Below are positions 1 to 15,100 of a stretch of DNA of 64,000 nucleotides, piece after piece; position 1 is the first letter of the stretch, and every line of letters starts with the position of its first letter. A model generated the notes under the pieces. That model was not told the origin of the DNA, ran no database searches, and worked only from the letters and a program-made list of their open reading frames with translations. Source of the DNA: Umbilicaria muhlenbergii (taxonomy: Eukaryota; Ascomycota; Lecanoromycetes; Umbilicariales; Umbilicariaceae); NCBI GenBank assembly GCA_000611775.1, contig KK106983.1:4454808-4518807 (forward strand), read 5' to 3'. A program made the translations under genes and the position numbers.

Positions 1-1819
<1,819 letters not shown>

Positions 1820-2556
1820 AAAATGGAATAGAAGCTACAACGCAGAGTAGGGGGCAAAGTTTGCAGAATCGAGCAAAGCTAGCGACGTATATTTGGTCCC
1901 TCACCCGTTGCGATAGCAGCCTGACGCTTCGACGTGGGAGTGACTATTTCTGGTGTGCCAATGGTCAAATAAGGTGTTCCAAGTCACTGCAGGCGAAGAT
2001 CGCGATATCTAGACTAAAGAGACACAGGCAAGCCTTCAGATAGCTCGAAGACGTCCAAGCAGGAGAGCGGAAATGCTGAGGTTGGTATTGAGAAGAATAT
2101 CGTCGCAGACACTCAACATGACTGCCTTGTCGCTTCCATTGTCATGATCGTGAGTTGGGACATAACGTTGACATTACAGAAAGGTCGTTGAGGTCAGAGT
2201 ATCTGTACCTTGGTATTTCATACTTCACTACCTCCGTAACGTAACTTAGCATCCCGGCTTACAGTACTTGTACCATGTAAATTAGCAAGCCTCTCACGGC
2301 TTCTGACTTCATACATGCACCGGAGTAGTAAGGTACGAGTGCCACAGACGTACGGTAGCTTCGTTGCTGGCAGGGTTCATTACGCGACGACATTCGGTGA
2401 CGTGCAGGCCAATCACCGTTCATCAACCGCGCTGCTCAGACAGCAGTCCCTAGACAGCAAACAGCAAACAACGCTCGAGGACCACCCCGTCACCGTTGGG
2501 ACTGAGATGGAAGGGTGGGGTTCTTCCATCTATCACATTATATGATGACACTGACC
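1820..2556. promoter_or_regulatory. Shared divergent upstream region of chkB and STT4
   Basis: This 737 bp spacer separates two divergent start codons, so it should hold both promoters and 5' leaders. It contains one copy of the 9-mer GTAAGGTAC (2328-2336) that recurs in other spacers of the window. Short open frames here match nothing I recognise. Confidence 0.5.
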
Positions 2557-5500
2557 ATGGCTGACTTGGATAGTCCAGGGCAAGACTTACGTCGAAATGC
2601 TCTGGGGAAGATATCAGCGCTGTCGGCCTTCTCGTCACGAGCACAGCCCAAATCCTCCGACTTCGACCGGTTATGCAGAGCTTGTCCTCTCCCAACAACA
2701 CAGCCTAATGGCTCCGGCGGAGAACGAACATCATCTCTATCGCGTATCCCCATGGTAGGCACTGCCGGGGACATGATACCAAGGTTCTACTGACAGCTCT
2801 CGGTAGACCCTGCCGGAGCTCGATGTTCTACTTGCACTTTGTAAAGCAGCTCCACTACTCAACGATGTCGACAGCGCCAAGCGTTTGCTTCTTCAGATAG
2901 CTCCCTATTTACTAGAGGCACATGCTCAAACGATTGCTCCGTCGCCATTCCTCCGCTCTCTTGAGCCGTCACCTTTCGAAGCGTTGACTTACAACTTGTT
3001 GACGGCCCTGCTTGCCATTGGGATCAAACATGAATCCCTGCGATATATCGTCCTGGAGCACACGATTGGGTATCTTCGCAACTGCCTCGAAGCTGTCGAT
3101 TCCATATCCACCGTTGAGCACCATAATGCTACTCCTCACCGCGATATGAGCGCTCGTGAGACGTTTAAGGTTGCAGCCATATCGGTTTCAATACTAGGTT
3201 TTCTAGAAGCAGCGGCAATCTATATCCATTTCTACACTGTTGCTGAGAGACTCGAGCTAGTTAGCTTGCTTCGCCAAATACTTACCGAGAGATTCCTAGT
3301 AGCCGTCGAAGGTGCCTTTTCTTCCATTCGAACTTCCGATACGGCATCTGATGTCTTCGGTGAATGGAAGCAATACACCAGGCGATATGCAGTGTCAGGG
3401 CGGCCTCTTGGGGCCATGCTGCTACAGCGTGGCTTCATGAGACTACTGGTCTCCTGCAGCTCGCTGCAAGTCTCTTCTGTAGATGGTTTGCAGCAATCCG
3501 ACGTACTGGATATTCTAATGATCAGACCGCTACCCGACGATAACGAGCGTCTTGATGCAGACTCTTCGTTGCAAGAGATCATGGCGGACGTGGCAATCGA
3601 AGAGTTGCGCCTGCTTGAAGACGGATCTGACTATCTCCAGCTGGGCTCAGCTTGGCAGCAGCGGTTAGCCTTCACGGTGAAGGCTTACGCGTTGACTGTC
3701 TTCCTGAACTGCATGGTGGTTGACGAGGATATAGCCGACGCGGATGTCCTAATGACATGGCTTGAAGATACAATGACAGATCCAGTGCAAATGGCTGATG
3801 ACACCTTAGCTTCTGTCGTGCTAAAATCCATGGCTGTGATTGCGAAGACATCTCCCGCCATCGCGTCCTCTCTTAGCCGCTCATTGCCTAGGTTCATCGT
3901 ACAGGGCGGTTTACGAGGTCCAACTGTCACCGTCGCTGCCCAGTGCCTTGCATATATACTCCAGCTTCTCTCTCAAGATGCTGTCATCACGGGCTTATAC
4001 TCCCTTGGGAACGTGCTCAGCGCCGGCTCTGCGAATGATAGACCCATTGGGGCCGCAGTATTGCCCGACGGCTCTCCAAGCGTTCAACGAAACTCTACTC
4101 GATACACTCAGCAGTCGACTGGTAGTGCAATATCGCTGGAATTAAGTGGTGAGCAAGAAACATCAGCAGTGTACTGCAGTGTTGTTCATGCCATTGTCAA
4201 CATTGCGAGTATCTGCAAAGACGAGAAGATTGTGGCGTTAGCGCAGTCGATGTTACTTCAGAAACTGGGGAGAGTAAGCTTAGCAGTGGATGCGCAGATT
4301 ATCACCGAGGCTGCGTCCCTTGCTACGAGTGGAGGACAAGTGGAATTCAAATCTTTACTCAAGCTTTACTCCAGGTTTGGGCATGTGAGCGCAGTTCAGG
4401 GGAATAAGACGTTGCAGGAAGCGGTAAGTACTCGTTGGACGTTTAAGGCATTCAAGAATTGACCTTTCGAAATCGCAGGTGGTCAACGCTAGAGTGTACC
4501 TATCGACGTGTTTAAGACAAGACTCGCCTTTATTTCAAGTTTACCTGATCCATCTGTTGGAAACTATAATAAGCAAAGGAGATACCCATGAGGGCGAGAA
4601 TTCGCACCAGGCTGACGTTGAACTCGCGGCTCTCGAGATCGCCCAACTGCTGAAACCGTTGGCGGCACTCTTGTCGGGCTGTTCTGAAAAGATGAAAGAC
4701 TCTTGGGACGACGAGGTGGCCAGGTTACATCGCGAAGCATGGTTCAATATTGTTGTACATGGCATCACGCCCGGCGCGGGCCTCGGGCAGCAATATGCCA
4801 AAGAATTGCGCATACTTGCCATGCATTCACAGCCGTTGATTGCAAAAGACCGTGCAGGGCAGTCCGAGAGCGACATTGAGCTCAACACTATCCTGAGGCG
4901 AGGTATGAATGGCTTGCATGTTGCAGAGCAAAAGAAACGGTTGACTGCTCTGTTACCGAATTGTGAAGCAGATGTCAAAGCTTTGACTTACCCTGAGGTC
5001 ATCTTTCTGAGCGCTGCATACCTGGTTGAGACACTACGTGCGGACATGGGTGACTGCACTAACGTTCTTACTTACTTCCTCGACCCAAGTTTCAAGAACA
5101 ACGAGATGGGAAAGTGTATGGCAGCTATAGCGGACGTGGTCATGGATATATATCTCCGCAGAACCCTTGGCGGGCGTTATGCAGACAGTTCGTCGCCTTT
5201 AGTGGCCAAGCAATTAGCATTGGTATTTACTGGATGCTGTCATCGAATTCTCAAGGTCCAGCAAGTGGCTGCTACTTGCGCTGACAGGATTATCAGCCAG
5301 ATGCCGTCTTCGCTTTGTCAAAAAACTTCCTTGTTTGCTCTCCTGGAGCTGCTAAGTATCATGTGGACAAGCTGCCTGGAAGCGGAGACCGACGAATATG
5401 AGTGGAAGTCTAATTTTATATCAGCCCGAGGCAAAGTGTCTGTAGAACTCTCAGACGACTATGAGTTCCGGAGGAGAACATTGAATGCGTTTTACAAACG

Positions 5501-8500
5501 GGCTAAGACATGGGTCACAACGGTCATCGCCATAGCACCGTTGGATGTGAAGGGCCTTCTCCAGACCTACCTCTCAGAGTACGACGATGATGGCGCCTAT
5601 GGCCACGTCTCATTGGGAAGAAGCTTCGCAGTCGAAATGGGATCGGCAGTACCCTCATCAGACCAAAGATTAGCCGCTATCGATCGTCATGGCGAAGAGA
5701 ACATCAATACCGCATCAGATTTTATCGCTCAATACACTACTCGTCAGGAATACCGATATGCTGATGCGCTACCAGACTATGATCAGGATTGGTCGAAGTT
5801 CCTGCAGCTGAACGGCGAGCAAAGCCCTAGCAATGGTCCCAATCAGGACGTGGATGACGCCGAAGCAATTCTTGCTCATTTGGGACACAGGACATCAAGA
5901 GGAACATATGTCTCGATCGGCGAACTCCGCGATGTACTGCGAAGGGCAGCTGCTCTCCTGTGCAAGTCGAAGAAAGACCAATGCGCTATTGTTCATCATC
6001 TCGTGAGCATACCCTTCACTATTTTCACGAAGCAGTCCATAAAGCTTGGTATTTCGCTGTGGCTTGGCGTTATCAACGAGAATCCGCGAATGGAGCCCAG
6101 GATCTTAATAGAAATCGCGGAAAACTGGGAACGTACTGTTCGCAAAAAGCTAGGCGTTTTCAACGATCACTTCCAGTAAGCTGTCCTTCCAGGCAACGCA
6201 AGCGACTTCGCTGACATACTGTAGTCACTTAGACCCTTTCTATATCAAAGAAGAGTTTGCCCCCTCAGACAAGGAAGGCTTGCTGAAACGTCAACAAGCA
6301 GCGCACAATCTGATCGCGCCCCATCTTCGAATTCTGCAGTTCCTGAGTAGTCACTTCAATGCAACTCGAATGGGAAGCATCCATGTGCAGAGGATCTTTT
6401 ATCGTCTTATCACCGTGACTCTCCAAGGTTTGAGGCATTCCACTGGTCATCCACTGGCGCGCGAGATACATTTCCAGATCGTATTGTTCGGGCTCAACAT
6501 ACTTCGCTACAGTACGAGCTTGAGTTTCGCGGCACAATGGAGGCTCAAGGATGAGGTCCTCAGTGCGGCCTTGGCATGGTTCTCTCACCAACCTAGGTGT
6601 GTGAATGTTCTCACTATATCCCAAGCTCTTGCTGATATCTCAGGTGGTCCTTTGGCGGTAACCGAATACAACTCAAAGCTGAGACACGCCTCATGGCCGA
6701 TGTAGAAGCTGCTCTGCGTACCGTGGCGTCAATCGGGTTAAAGGATATGGGCGCTTTGCAGTCCCTCACGACCAAACACGATCTGCTACTGTTACTCCTC
6801 GAAAACGAGCAGATGCGGCTCGTGGTATGGCTCTATCCTCTCGATCATGAGCGAAGGCACATCTTTTCATCCAACCATCCAGGCCACTCTCCCCCAGAGG
6901 TTAGTAAAGCGAGTGAAATTACGGAATTGAGACTAACCAAGCCAGGCGTCTCTTTCAGCGGTAGTGGAAACCGCTTGGGCGGAGCACCCTGGCATTGCAA
7001 TTCAGCTTGCGTCCCGCTTTCAATCCGCGAAAGTGGCCAACGATGTGCGGCTGATGCTCCTGAGCTATCCTGGAAAAGCTGTTGCGGAACCGGATGCGCT
7101 ACAGTATCTGCTAGGACCATCATTACCGGGCGACTTGTCCTTTCAACTCAAAGTATATTGTGCCCCTGTAAGGCTCCCAACAGCGCTGACGGAAGTAGTA
7201 TTTGTTATACTGGGCCCCAGTGAATCCCATAACTGCCGTGACTTATTTCTTGCCGGCATATGCAAATCATCCGTTCATCCTGCAGTACGCCATGCGAGCC
7301 TTAGAGAGCCATTCAGTCGACGTGACCTTCTTCTATGTTCCACAAATCGTGCAGACACTCCGGTATGATGCGCTTGGATACGTCGAGCGATATATTATCG
7401 AGACAGCAAAGTTTTCACAGCTTTTTGCCCACCAGATCATTTGGAACATGAAAGCGAATGCATACAAAGACGAAGACTCAACTATTGTGAGTGTACACCT
7501 CCAAGCTTTCTAGTGATGTGTGAAGCTCATGAATGTCACAGGAGGATCCAGTGAAGCCAAAACTTGACCACGTGATGAACAACATGATCGCAAGCTTCTC
7601 TAGAACTGACAAGGGTTTCTATGAGAGGGAATTTACATTTTTCAATGAGATTACTGACATCTCTGGCAAGCTGCGACCATTCATTAAGAGAAGTAAACCG
7701 GAGAAAAAGCAGAAGATTGAAGAAGAACTGAGGAAGATCAAAGTCGAAGTTGGGGTTTACTTACCAAGTAATCCTGATGGTGTGGTGATTGGGATCGACC
7801 GCAAATCTGGCAAGCCCTTGCAGAGCCACGCAAAGGCGCCGTACATGGCAACATTCAGAATCAAGAAGAATAGAGGGGAGATGGAAGGAACAGACAACAT
7901 GCTCGAAAAGACTAACGAAAACAAAGAGATGGATCAAAACGCACCGGTGACTTCGGAAAATACCTTCGAGGTCTGGCAATCCGCCATCTTCAAGGTGGGG
8001 GATGACTGCCGGCAAGACGTTCTGGCACTACAGATGATTGCGGCTTTCCGTGGCATTTTCAACAATGTCGGCTTGGATGTGTACGTCTATCCATACAGAG
8101 TGACCGCCACAGCTCCAGGTTGCGGTGTGATCGATGTTCTACCAAACTCGATTTCCCGAGACATGCTCGGCCGCGAGGCGGTCAATGGGTTGTATGACTA
8201 CTTCGTGTCCAAGTATGGCGGTGAAGATTCGATTCGCTTCCAAGAAGCGCGCAACAACTTCGTGAAGAGTATGGCGGCCTACTCGGTCATATCGTATCTA
8301 CTCCAATTCAAGGATCGGCACAACGGCAACATCATGGTCGACGATGCGGGCCACATCCTCCACATTGATTTCGGCTTCTGTTTCGACATTGCCCCCGGAG
8401 GCGTACGTTTCGAGCGGGCTCCTTTCAAGCTCACCTCAGAAATGGTGGCTGTTATGGGAGGTAGCACGGAATCACAGTCGTACAGGTGGTTCGAAGAACT

Positions 8501-8753
8501 CTGCATTAAATCATTCCTCGCGTCACGGCAGTACACCGAGAAGCTGTGTCACCTCGTGGTAGTGATGCTCGACAGCGGTTTGCCATGCTTCAAGCCCGAG
8601 ACTATCAAGCATTTCCGCGAGAGGTTCGTTCTGGAAAAGAGCGAGAGAGAAGCAGCAGACTTCATGAAGGAGTTGATCCACAAGAGCTATAGGAGCTACT
8701 CGACGAAGGGCTATGATCAATTCCAATTGTTGACCAACGGTATCCCGTATTAG
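2557..8753 (+). CDS. STT4: Phosphatidylinositol 4-kinase, type III alpha (Stt4)
   Basis: Makes phosphatidylinositol 4-phosphate at the plasma membrane, upstream of PI(4,5)P2, cell-wall integrity and actin signalling. Exons 2557-2754, 2807-4423, 4479-6175, 6225-6596, 6644-6899, 6946-7152, 7199-7486 and 7542-8753 sum to 5847 nt, 1948 residues, close to yeast Stt4 (about 1900). All seven introns are 46-55 bp and every junction keeps family sequence in frame. The C-terminal lipid kinase domain in the last exon has the phosphate-binding lysine region (AIFKVGDDCRQDV, about residue 1695), the catalytic loop DRHNGN (about 1802) and HIDFGF (about 1819), so it should be active. The long N-terminal part is helical repeat sequence without clear motifs. 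ATGs at 2542 and 2545 are also in frame; 2557 is preferred for its ACCATGG context. It diverges from the checkpoint kinase gene. Confidence 0.96.
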
Positions 8754-9857
8754 TTAGTCCATGTTAGGTCGTGCGAAAACTGCCGGCTGGCTATTAGGGT
8801 ATGCATGCCCAGAATCTGCATGGCACAGTAACAGAGTATAATATCGCGACTGCATGGCGGAGGTTTCAGATGTTGCAGCTGACATTGTAAACACCGTTCT
8901 TGAACAAAGGATCTCTCCGTGTAATTTTATAACGGTGGATTGGCCACAGGTTCGAACCTTAGAACAGGTTAGGCTGGGAACGGATGGTTGGAGATGTATT
9001 TTTAGCGACAGGGCGGGTCGATTGGCGCCCCTGGTGGATTGATATTACCGAACAGCTTGCAGCGAATCACGCTCGTCGTGGTTAAATATCATCGCTGCGT
9101 GTTGCCCCTAACGTGATCTGTAATCATAAGCACCGTCCCGTGAGATTGATGAAACTGCCACGACTGCCTCCCTACACGCACTCGTAGGCCGAGAGGAGGC
9201 GCCACCTCCACTTCTCACGCCTCTTTAGAATGGCAATTGAGACAGCACAGCATCCGAGCGAGTCGTTCATCGCTCCTTCCTAGCTTCATTGAGGCCGTGA
9301 AACTCTCTCCCCACCTTGGTCTGTTGAGCGGCGCTTGGGCTTGCTACGGAGTACTTCTTTGGACTAATCTCCGGAGCCTCTTAACCCACCGTGCCGCGCC
9401 TGGTCCTCGGCGTGCTCACTTTCACGACCTCAAAGGTTCAGACCGGGCCTTTCGGTGTCGTCGAGACTGGTCGAATAAATCGCTAAAGACGCTACCCATT
9501 TCACCGTCTACCACGCGGTGCTCATCCACTCTTCCCTTTCCTCCACCACTGCCCAAACAAGCTTCGAGCCAGTCCCGCGGTGCATTCGGTTCCAAGCCAA
9601 TGCTGCCCATATAACACAGCTCTTATGATTGACGATCTAACGATAACGAATCTTCTACTTAGTCATTCTCGCACCCCCAGGGCTCAGTCTTATTCTGCTC
9701 TCAACACCGCGTCGTCAAACTAACTCGAACGTCACCTCGGTACATCTTTCCAGAGAGCTTGGCGCGGGGCACGAGCATCGGGGAACATTGACCAAGCGCC
9801 TGGCCTTGTGTTCTCCCACCACAGTACGAGTTTAGTCGAGCGTGAGCTGGAGACGCT
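8754..9857. other. Spacer: STT4 3' end and GCK kinase promoter/5' leader
   Basis: This 1.1 kb stretch lies between two genes in tandem. The last 600 bp is pyrimidine-rich, as expected for a fungal promoter and 5' leader. A B-box-like GGTTCGAACC at 8949-8958 does not sit in a tRNA fold. I see no coding sequence that resembles a known protein. Confidence 0.4.
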
Positions 9858-12150
9858 ATGGCAGATCCAGCGGGCACTGTCATGGGCGGCTCAGTTGACC
9901 CAGAGACTCTGTACACCAAGCAAAATTGCATTGGTAAGGTGGACATGCAGGATCTCTGCTCCATTACGCTGACGTGTCTGTAGGAGGCGGCAGCTTCGGA
10001 AAGGTGTACAAAGGGTGAGTAACTTCCTGAAATGCAAGATGTCAAGCCTACTGACTCCTTCGTAGTGTCGACAGGCGCACTGGACAGTCGGTAGCGATAA
10101 AGGTCATCGACGTTGAGAACGCAGAAGATGAAGTGGAAGACATTATACAAGAGATATCCATCCTGTCTGAACTCCATTCCCCATATGTTACGAAGTACCA
10201 TGGCTCGTTCCTCAAAGGCTCGGATCTATGGATTATAATGGAATTCTGTTCGGGGGGCAGTTGCGGAGATCTAATGAAGCCTGGACTGATCCCTGAAGAA
10301 TACATTACTATCATCATTCGGGAGCTTCTGATGGGGTTGGACTACTTACATGGGGATAAGAAGCTGCACCGAGATATCAAGGGTGAGGGCACAGTGACCG
10401 GCCGTGTCAATGCGGTCTGAACGCTGACGCTTGCTGTTTTGTAGCTGCGAATATCCTTCTTGGAGCCAACGGACAAGTAAAGCTCGCCGATTTTGGCGTA
10501 TCTGGGCAGCTCACTGCTACCATGACAAAGAAAAACACCTTTGTAGGCACACCTTTTTGGATGGCACCCGAAGTCATCAAACAGTCGGGCTATGACCACA
10601 AGGCAGATATATGGTCTCTTGGCATCACTGCTTTAGAACTTGCCAAAGGGGAGCCTCCATACTCAGATATCCATCCGATGAAAGTTCTTTTCTTGATTCC
10701 AAAAAACCCCCCTCCTACCTTGGAAGGTAACTTCAGTAAGGCGTTCAAAGAGTTCGTGGAATTATGTTTGAAGCGTGACCCTAGAGAGCGGCCGTCCGCA
10801 AAAGAATTATTGAAGCACCCTTTTGTTCGCCGAGCAAAGAAGACCACATACCTCACAGAGCTCATTGAGCGTTACGAACGTTGGCAAGCGGTGCACGGTG
10901 ATGGTGCACGTGATTCTGAGGATGAAGACGATGACAGCGAAGATTCCCAGATGCATGCGTCAGAAGACGAGGATCTCTGGGACTTTGGCACAGTCAGGCC
11001 GGCCGGAGGCAGAGGCGCGGGTCTCAGGGCGATGAACGATGCAGCTGCTAATGCAAGAAATCGCAATAGCTTCGAAGCTGTCACTGAGGTAAACAGTAGT
11101 CCGAGCAAACTAAGAACGGAAAGCGGACACAGCAGAAACTCTTCCGAGCATTCAATAAAAGATACAGTAAAGTCTAGCAATGGATCAGCTGGTGCGCAGG
11201 CAGGCGGTGTGTCACCACAAAGAAAATCCTTTGTCTCTACGACGCCAATGTCTCCAGCTGCGGCGGCGAATGTACCACTTCCAGTGTCTCCGACGAAACT
11301 TCAACCGCACAGGATGGCACCGCCGGAGACGCCTTCTCAGCTTGCCAAACCGCTACCTACGCCAAAGAAAGAGAGCCCAGCTTCTGCGGATTATGATAGA
11401 ACTCTACAAGAGACGCTGGCGAAGGACATGAGTTTCATGAATCTCGGCATTCCAGAGACAGTGTCACACGGCCAAGATCTCGAGCACGACAAAGCCGCAC
11501 CGCTACAAGCGCAGAAGCAACTCCCTCACAAGCCACTTGCGCCGATCAAGCTTCCAGAGATTCCACCATTTCAAGGCCGTTCTCGAGGCCAGCCTTTACA
11601 AAACGTAGCAAACCAGCCAGCTGCGCCACTCCAACAGCGGTCATCGCAAGCTACGCCATCTATCCAGCAGCAAGCCCTGCCATCCTTTTCCACTCGGGAT
11701 TTTCTCTCTTCACCGCCGCCGTTGTCTCCTTTACCGCCACCGCAAACCCACGAGGCGATAGCACCACGCAAGTCAACCGATTACAACTCCTTCCCGGTCA
11801 TGGAAGCTCACGCCGAGCTTACGGCACTCAATAGCGTTATCGTCCCTGCACTCGAATCAGCGCTCCAACGTCGGACATACAGCCTCAACTTGATGACGCG
11901 TGACGCCAAAGCATTGACTACTGTAGCGGCACAGGAGCTTGCTCAAAAACGCCAGTACGCACATGAGAAGCTGAAGAAACTCGTCATCAAGGCTGCGGGT
12001 GTGTTTAGTGAGATCGAGAAGTGGGACAATGAGGTGCCGGTGGGGATGGGAGGAGACGTGAATGCCTTTCTGGAGGGGTTCTTGGAGGAAGTGCTGGTCA
12101 GGGTGGAAGCAGAAGATGAGGATGGAATCGGGAGTCCAGTCAGGAGGTAG
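9858..12150 (+). CDS. Ste20-family GCK-III protein kinase (Nak1/Kic1/POD6-like)
   Basis: Germinal-centre-type Ser/Thr kinase, expected to act in the MOR/RAM polarity or septation network upstream of an NDR kinase, at hyphal tips or septa. Exons 9858-9933, 9984-10014, 10066-10382 and 10445-12150 give 2130 nt, 709 residues; introns are 50-62 bp. The catalytic domain spans about 20-275: [11 protein letters not shown] (split by intron 1), VAIKVID, the Ste20/GCK HGSFLKG stretch, [22 protein letters not shown] and the GCK signature [11 protein letters not shown], all intact. After it come an acidic stretch ([11 protein letters not shown]), a long Ser/Pro/Gln-rich linker with many SP/TP sites, and a conserved C-terminal helical block (about 615-709) typical of fungal GCK-III kinases. 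Which of the two or three fungal GCK paralogues (SepL/Sid1-like or Kic1/Nak1-like) it is cannot be settled by eye; the long C-terminal tail favours Kic1/Nak1/POD6. Confidence 0.9.
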
Positions 12151-15100
12151 ACGGTGCCTCTGGATCGACATGTCTCGAATCTGCTGTGTCCGGGCTATCG
12201 GGCTGGCGTTTCCTGGTCGCTTGCTAGACCTAGATGAGCGACCCTATTCTGACTCACAGATTGGAGACGGCCAGCTCATGACTGCTAACAACTCAGTTTG
12301 TCAGCGAGGTCGTCTTCTTTACAAAACCTACCTGGCATGCCGACAAGGGTCATTCGAAGTTTCATGGCGTGTTTGGTCTGTTCTCTCCTCTTGTCTTGCC
12401 TTTGTGGAAGGGTAGGAACGAGTTCTAGACAGTGCAACAGAGGTCGTGTTAGCGATCGGTTTTCTGACTTGAGCGGGCCAGCTGCGTCTCGTTCCCCTGA
12501 GAGAGCCATGCTGTTGTCCGATGGTCAGCAGACACTCTGCTTGTCGAAGGATCGGCAGACAGTTTGATTACACCCAGATCGTTTCCATGGCGTAGCTTCA
12601 CCGTCGACTTTAGATTAGCGCCGAGATACCCAATCAAAACTCTTGTTTCTCTCACACAACGACATGCAAAGTAAGAGTTCAAGGAGGCAGAATTAGTCCT
12701 ACGAGCTAGCATCGTGCTTAGGGCTCTTCCGGATCTTCAACCAACGCTTTCCGGCCAATGCAGTTTCCCATGCGCTAGTGTCAACTCTCTGCAGATCGCG
12801 CATGGGGAGCAGTACATGCAGCAACAGTGCAGCACGGAAGGCGAGATAGGGTAACCCTTAGAAGCAGCTGCTCTTGCAATGTATGACATCAATACCTTCA
12901 TGAAGCCGACAGTTGCTGCAATCCAATCCCGGCTGCTCCTAACTGATAGTCTGACCGAGGCAAAGTACGCGGTGGGTTGTCAACTTGAAGGTGTCCATGT
13001 CTATCCGCACGCATGTGAAGCTTGCCACTACACATGACTCTTGCTCTAGCACGGAGATAGGTCTCTCGACATCGTTTTAGAAGTGCAAGGGCTACGTCTA
13101 CCAGGTAGCACAGCCACGCATAGGGAAACTGCATGAAGCAATGATCAACCTTAGATCTCAGTGGATTGCGTCAACGCCGATTTGACAGGCACGGTGGATG
13201 CTATCTGTAGTTCTTCACGAGTACGTACCTCGTCGGTTTCCGCCCCATCTCCGGCAGAACCGGGGAAAGGACATGGATGGTTTGAGATCTAATCGGCCGA
13301 TGGGCCACCATCGTTTAGAAGTCCATCCAGCTAACTCCCATCAACCAAGACTTAGATTGTGCTGCGCCATCGCCGAGGGATGTCATCGAAGCAGAAGGGA
13401 AGGTCAGCCTTTGTCCCACAGCAATGTGACATGGGAGAATGAGCCGGACACGATTAAGCATACGACTTGCAGACGGTGGTAGCTGAAAGTGCCTCCAGAC
13501 TCCCATGTATTTTGCCGCCATGGACTTCATCTTTGCCCCGTTGCAGGCCATTCTTTGATTGTTCAGCCACCAAGCTCCATGTGGCTGCACGCCGAGCTCG
13601 TTGTTGCCAGGCCTAGACCGTGACCGATTCACGAAACGATTTATTGATTCAAACATGTACTCCACTCCCGTCTAGTGAGAAAAGCATGCGATTTAATAGT
13701 TAGGGCCCGAGTGGGCATTTTCAGCTTCCGAGCTTAGTTCCTATATCATCTTCGCCGTTGTTTGTACTGCGATTGAGGTCTCCACCACAGAATCTCGCTG
13801 TTTTTGGATGTGGCAGCACGGCACCAAGGGCCCAAGGCCCAGTGTGCCGGATTGGCGGTTGAACGGTCACGCCGATGATCTGCACTGCAGTTTCCAAAGA
13901 CCCATTCAGGTGGGCTGTCGCCATATTGGCATTGGGCCTTGACAGGCACAGGCACACGCACCGCCACCGCCCGTTGCTTGTCCTTGTCCCCAAGATCATG
14001 GGAACCGGTTTGTGCAGATCCTGCCTGGATCTGGCCGTGGCCACTCGCTTCAGACCACATGATCCTTCCATTTTTGTTCTGGTTCTTCGATTTTCTATTT
14101 CTATTTTTTCCGGACGAGTAAAAAAAGAATAGATGACGATGTTGAATGACGTCGCCAAGCGCCACGATCACGTGATGCAGGGTCCGAGTTGAAGGGAGGA
14201 GAAACAGCCACACCCGTCTGTGGGAAGTCTAATTGCGGTGCGGAAGACTCCGCATAAAGATGAGCGTCGGGCGCACCCAGAAGCGTACGAGGTGCACCTT
14301 TTCAGCTTCAGCTCCAGTGCCGTGCTACCATATGGACTCCAGGCTGCCACTTTCTGGTATGCACAGCAGCTGGGAAAACCGCTGTTGGTCATTTCAAGTT
14401 GCCCTTGACAGACGAACGAAAGAAAAAATGGAATGCCATGACAGGGATCACGCCACCTTCAGGGTCCACACCTTTTGCTCGCAACGGCGCGGGTGGCATA
14501 ATGTGACAAATGTGCCGCTGACGTAATTATATTCCATGCCACATGTTACAATACTAAGGTAAGGCCCATAGGGCTAGGGTTCCCACTCTGTCAAAGTCTA
14601 GGATTGTTATTGAGAATGAGGATAAGGTCTTCCGGTTTCGCCTCCGTGCTTGTTATCGTCGATAGAGCCCGATAACCGAGATAGCCGACTAATTCTGGAT
14701 GTACGATGTATGTAGTCTACCATTTGGGTTAGCCAAGTTGAGTTGGTCTTGCTCATGCTCGTGCGTGCTCTTCCACTACCCGCGGTGTAAGCGAGCAGAC
14801 GACTAACGGAGGTCAACTTCCAATCCTGAGCATTACCTTGATTAAGGTTGCTTTGGATGTTCTCTCTGACTTGAGTTACGATACAAAACAATCAGCTAGA
14901 TCCTTGATGAATTGTAGGGGTAGCCAGACGCATGGATTGCCATTTTGGACCATCCGGGCTCTCCTACACCGGGAAAATAGGTACGCGGGCATGATCTGCT
15001 CACATATTACTTCGATGGGGACGCTGACCATAGCTTCTGTGAGCCGTTGGAGTTGCTAGGACATTGCTCCGATGGGATGTTCTTTTCTTAGATAGGACTG

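Noticed and set aside
3232-3582. Antisense open frame of 116 codons opposite STT4
   Set aside because: A shadow of the conserved STT4 coding frame; Ser-rich translation typical of antisense frames.
8940-8965. B-box-like GGTTCGAACC suggesting a tRNA gene
   Set aside because: The flanking bases do not pair into a T-stem, and no A box, anticodon arm or acceptor stem could be placed around it.
13721-14213. Two overlapping minus-strand open frames of about 150 codons
   Set aside because: Both are driven by lack of stops in GC-rich DNA; low-complexity, overlapping in different frames, no motif, no splice logic.
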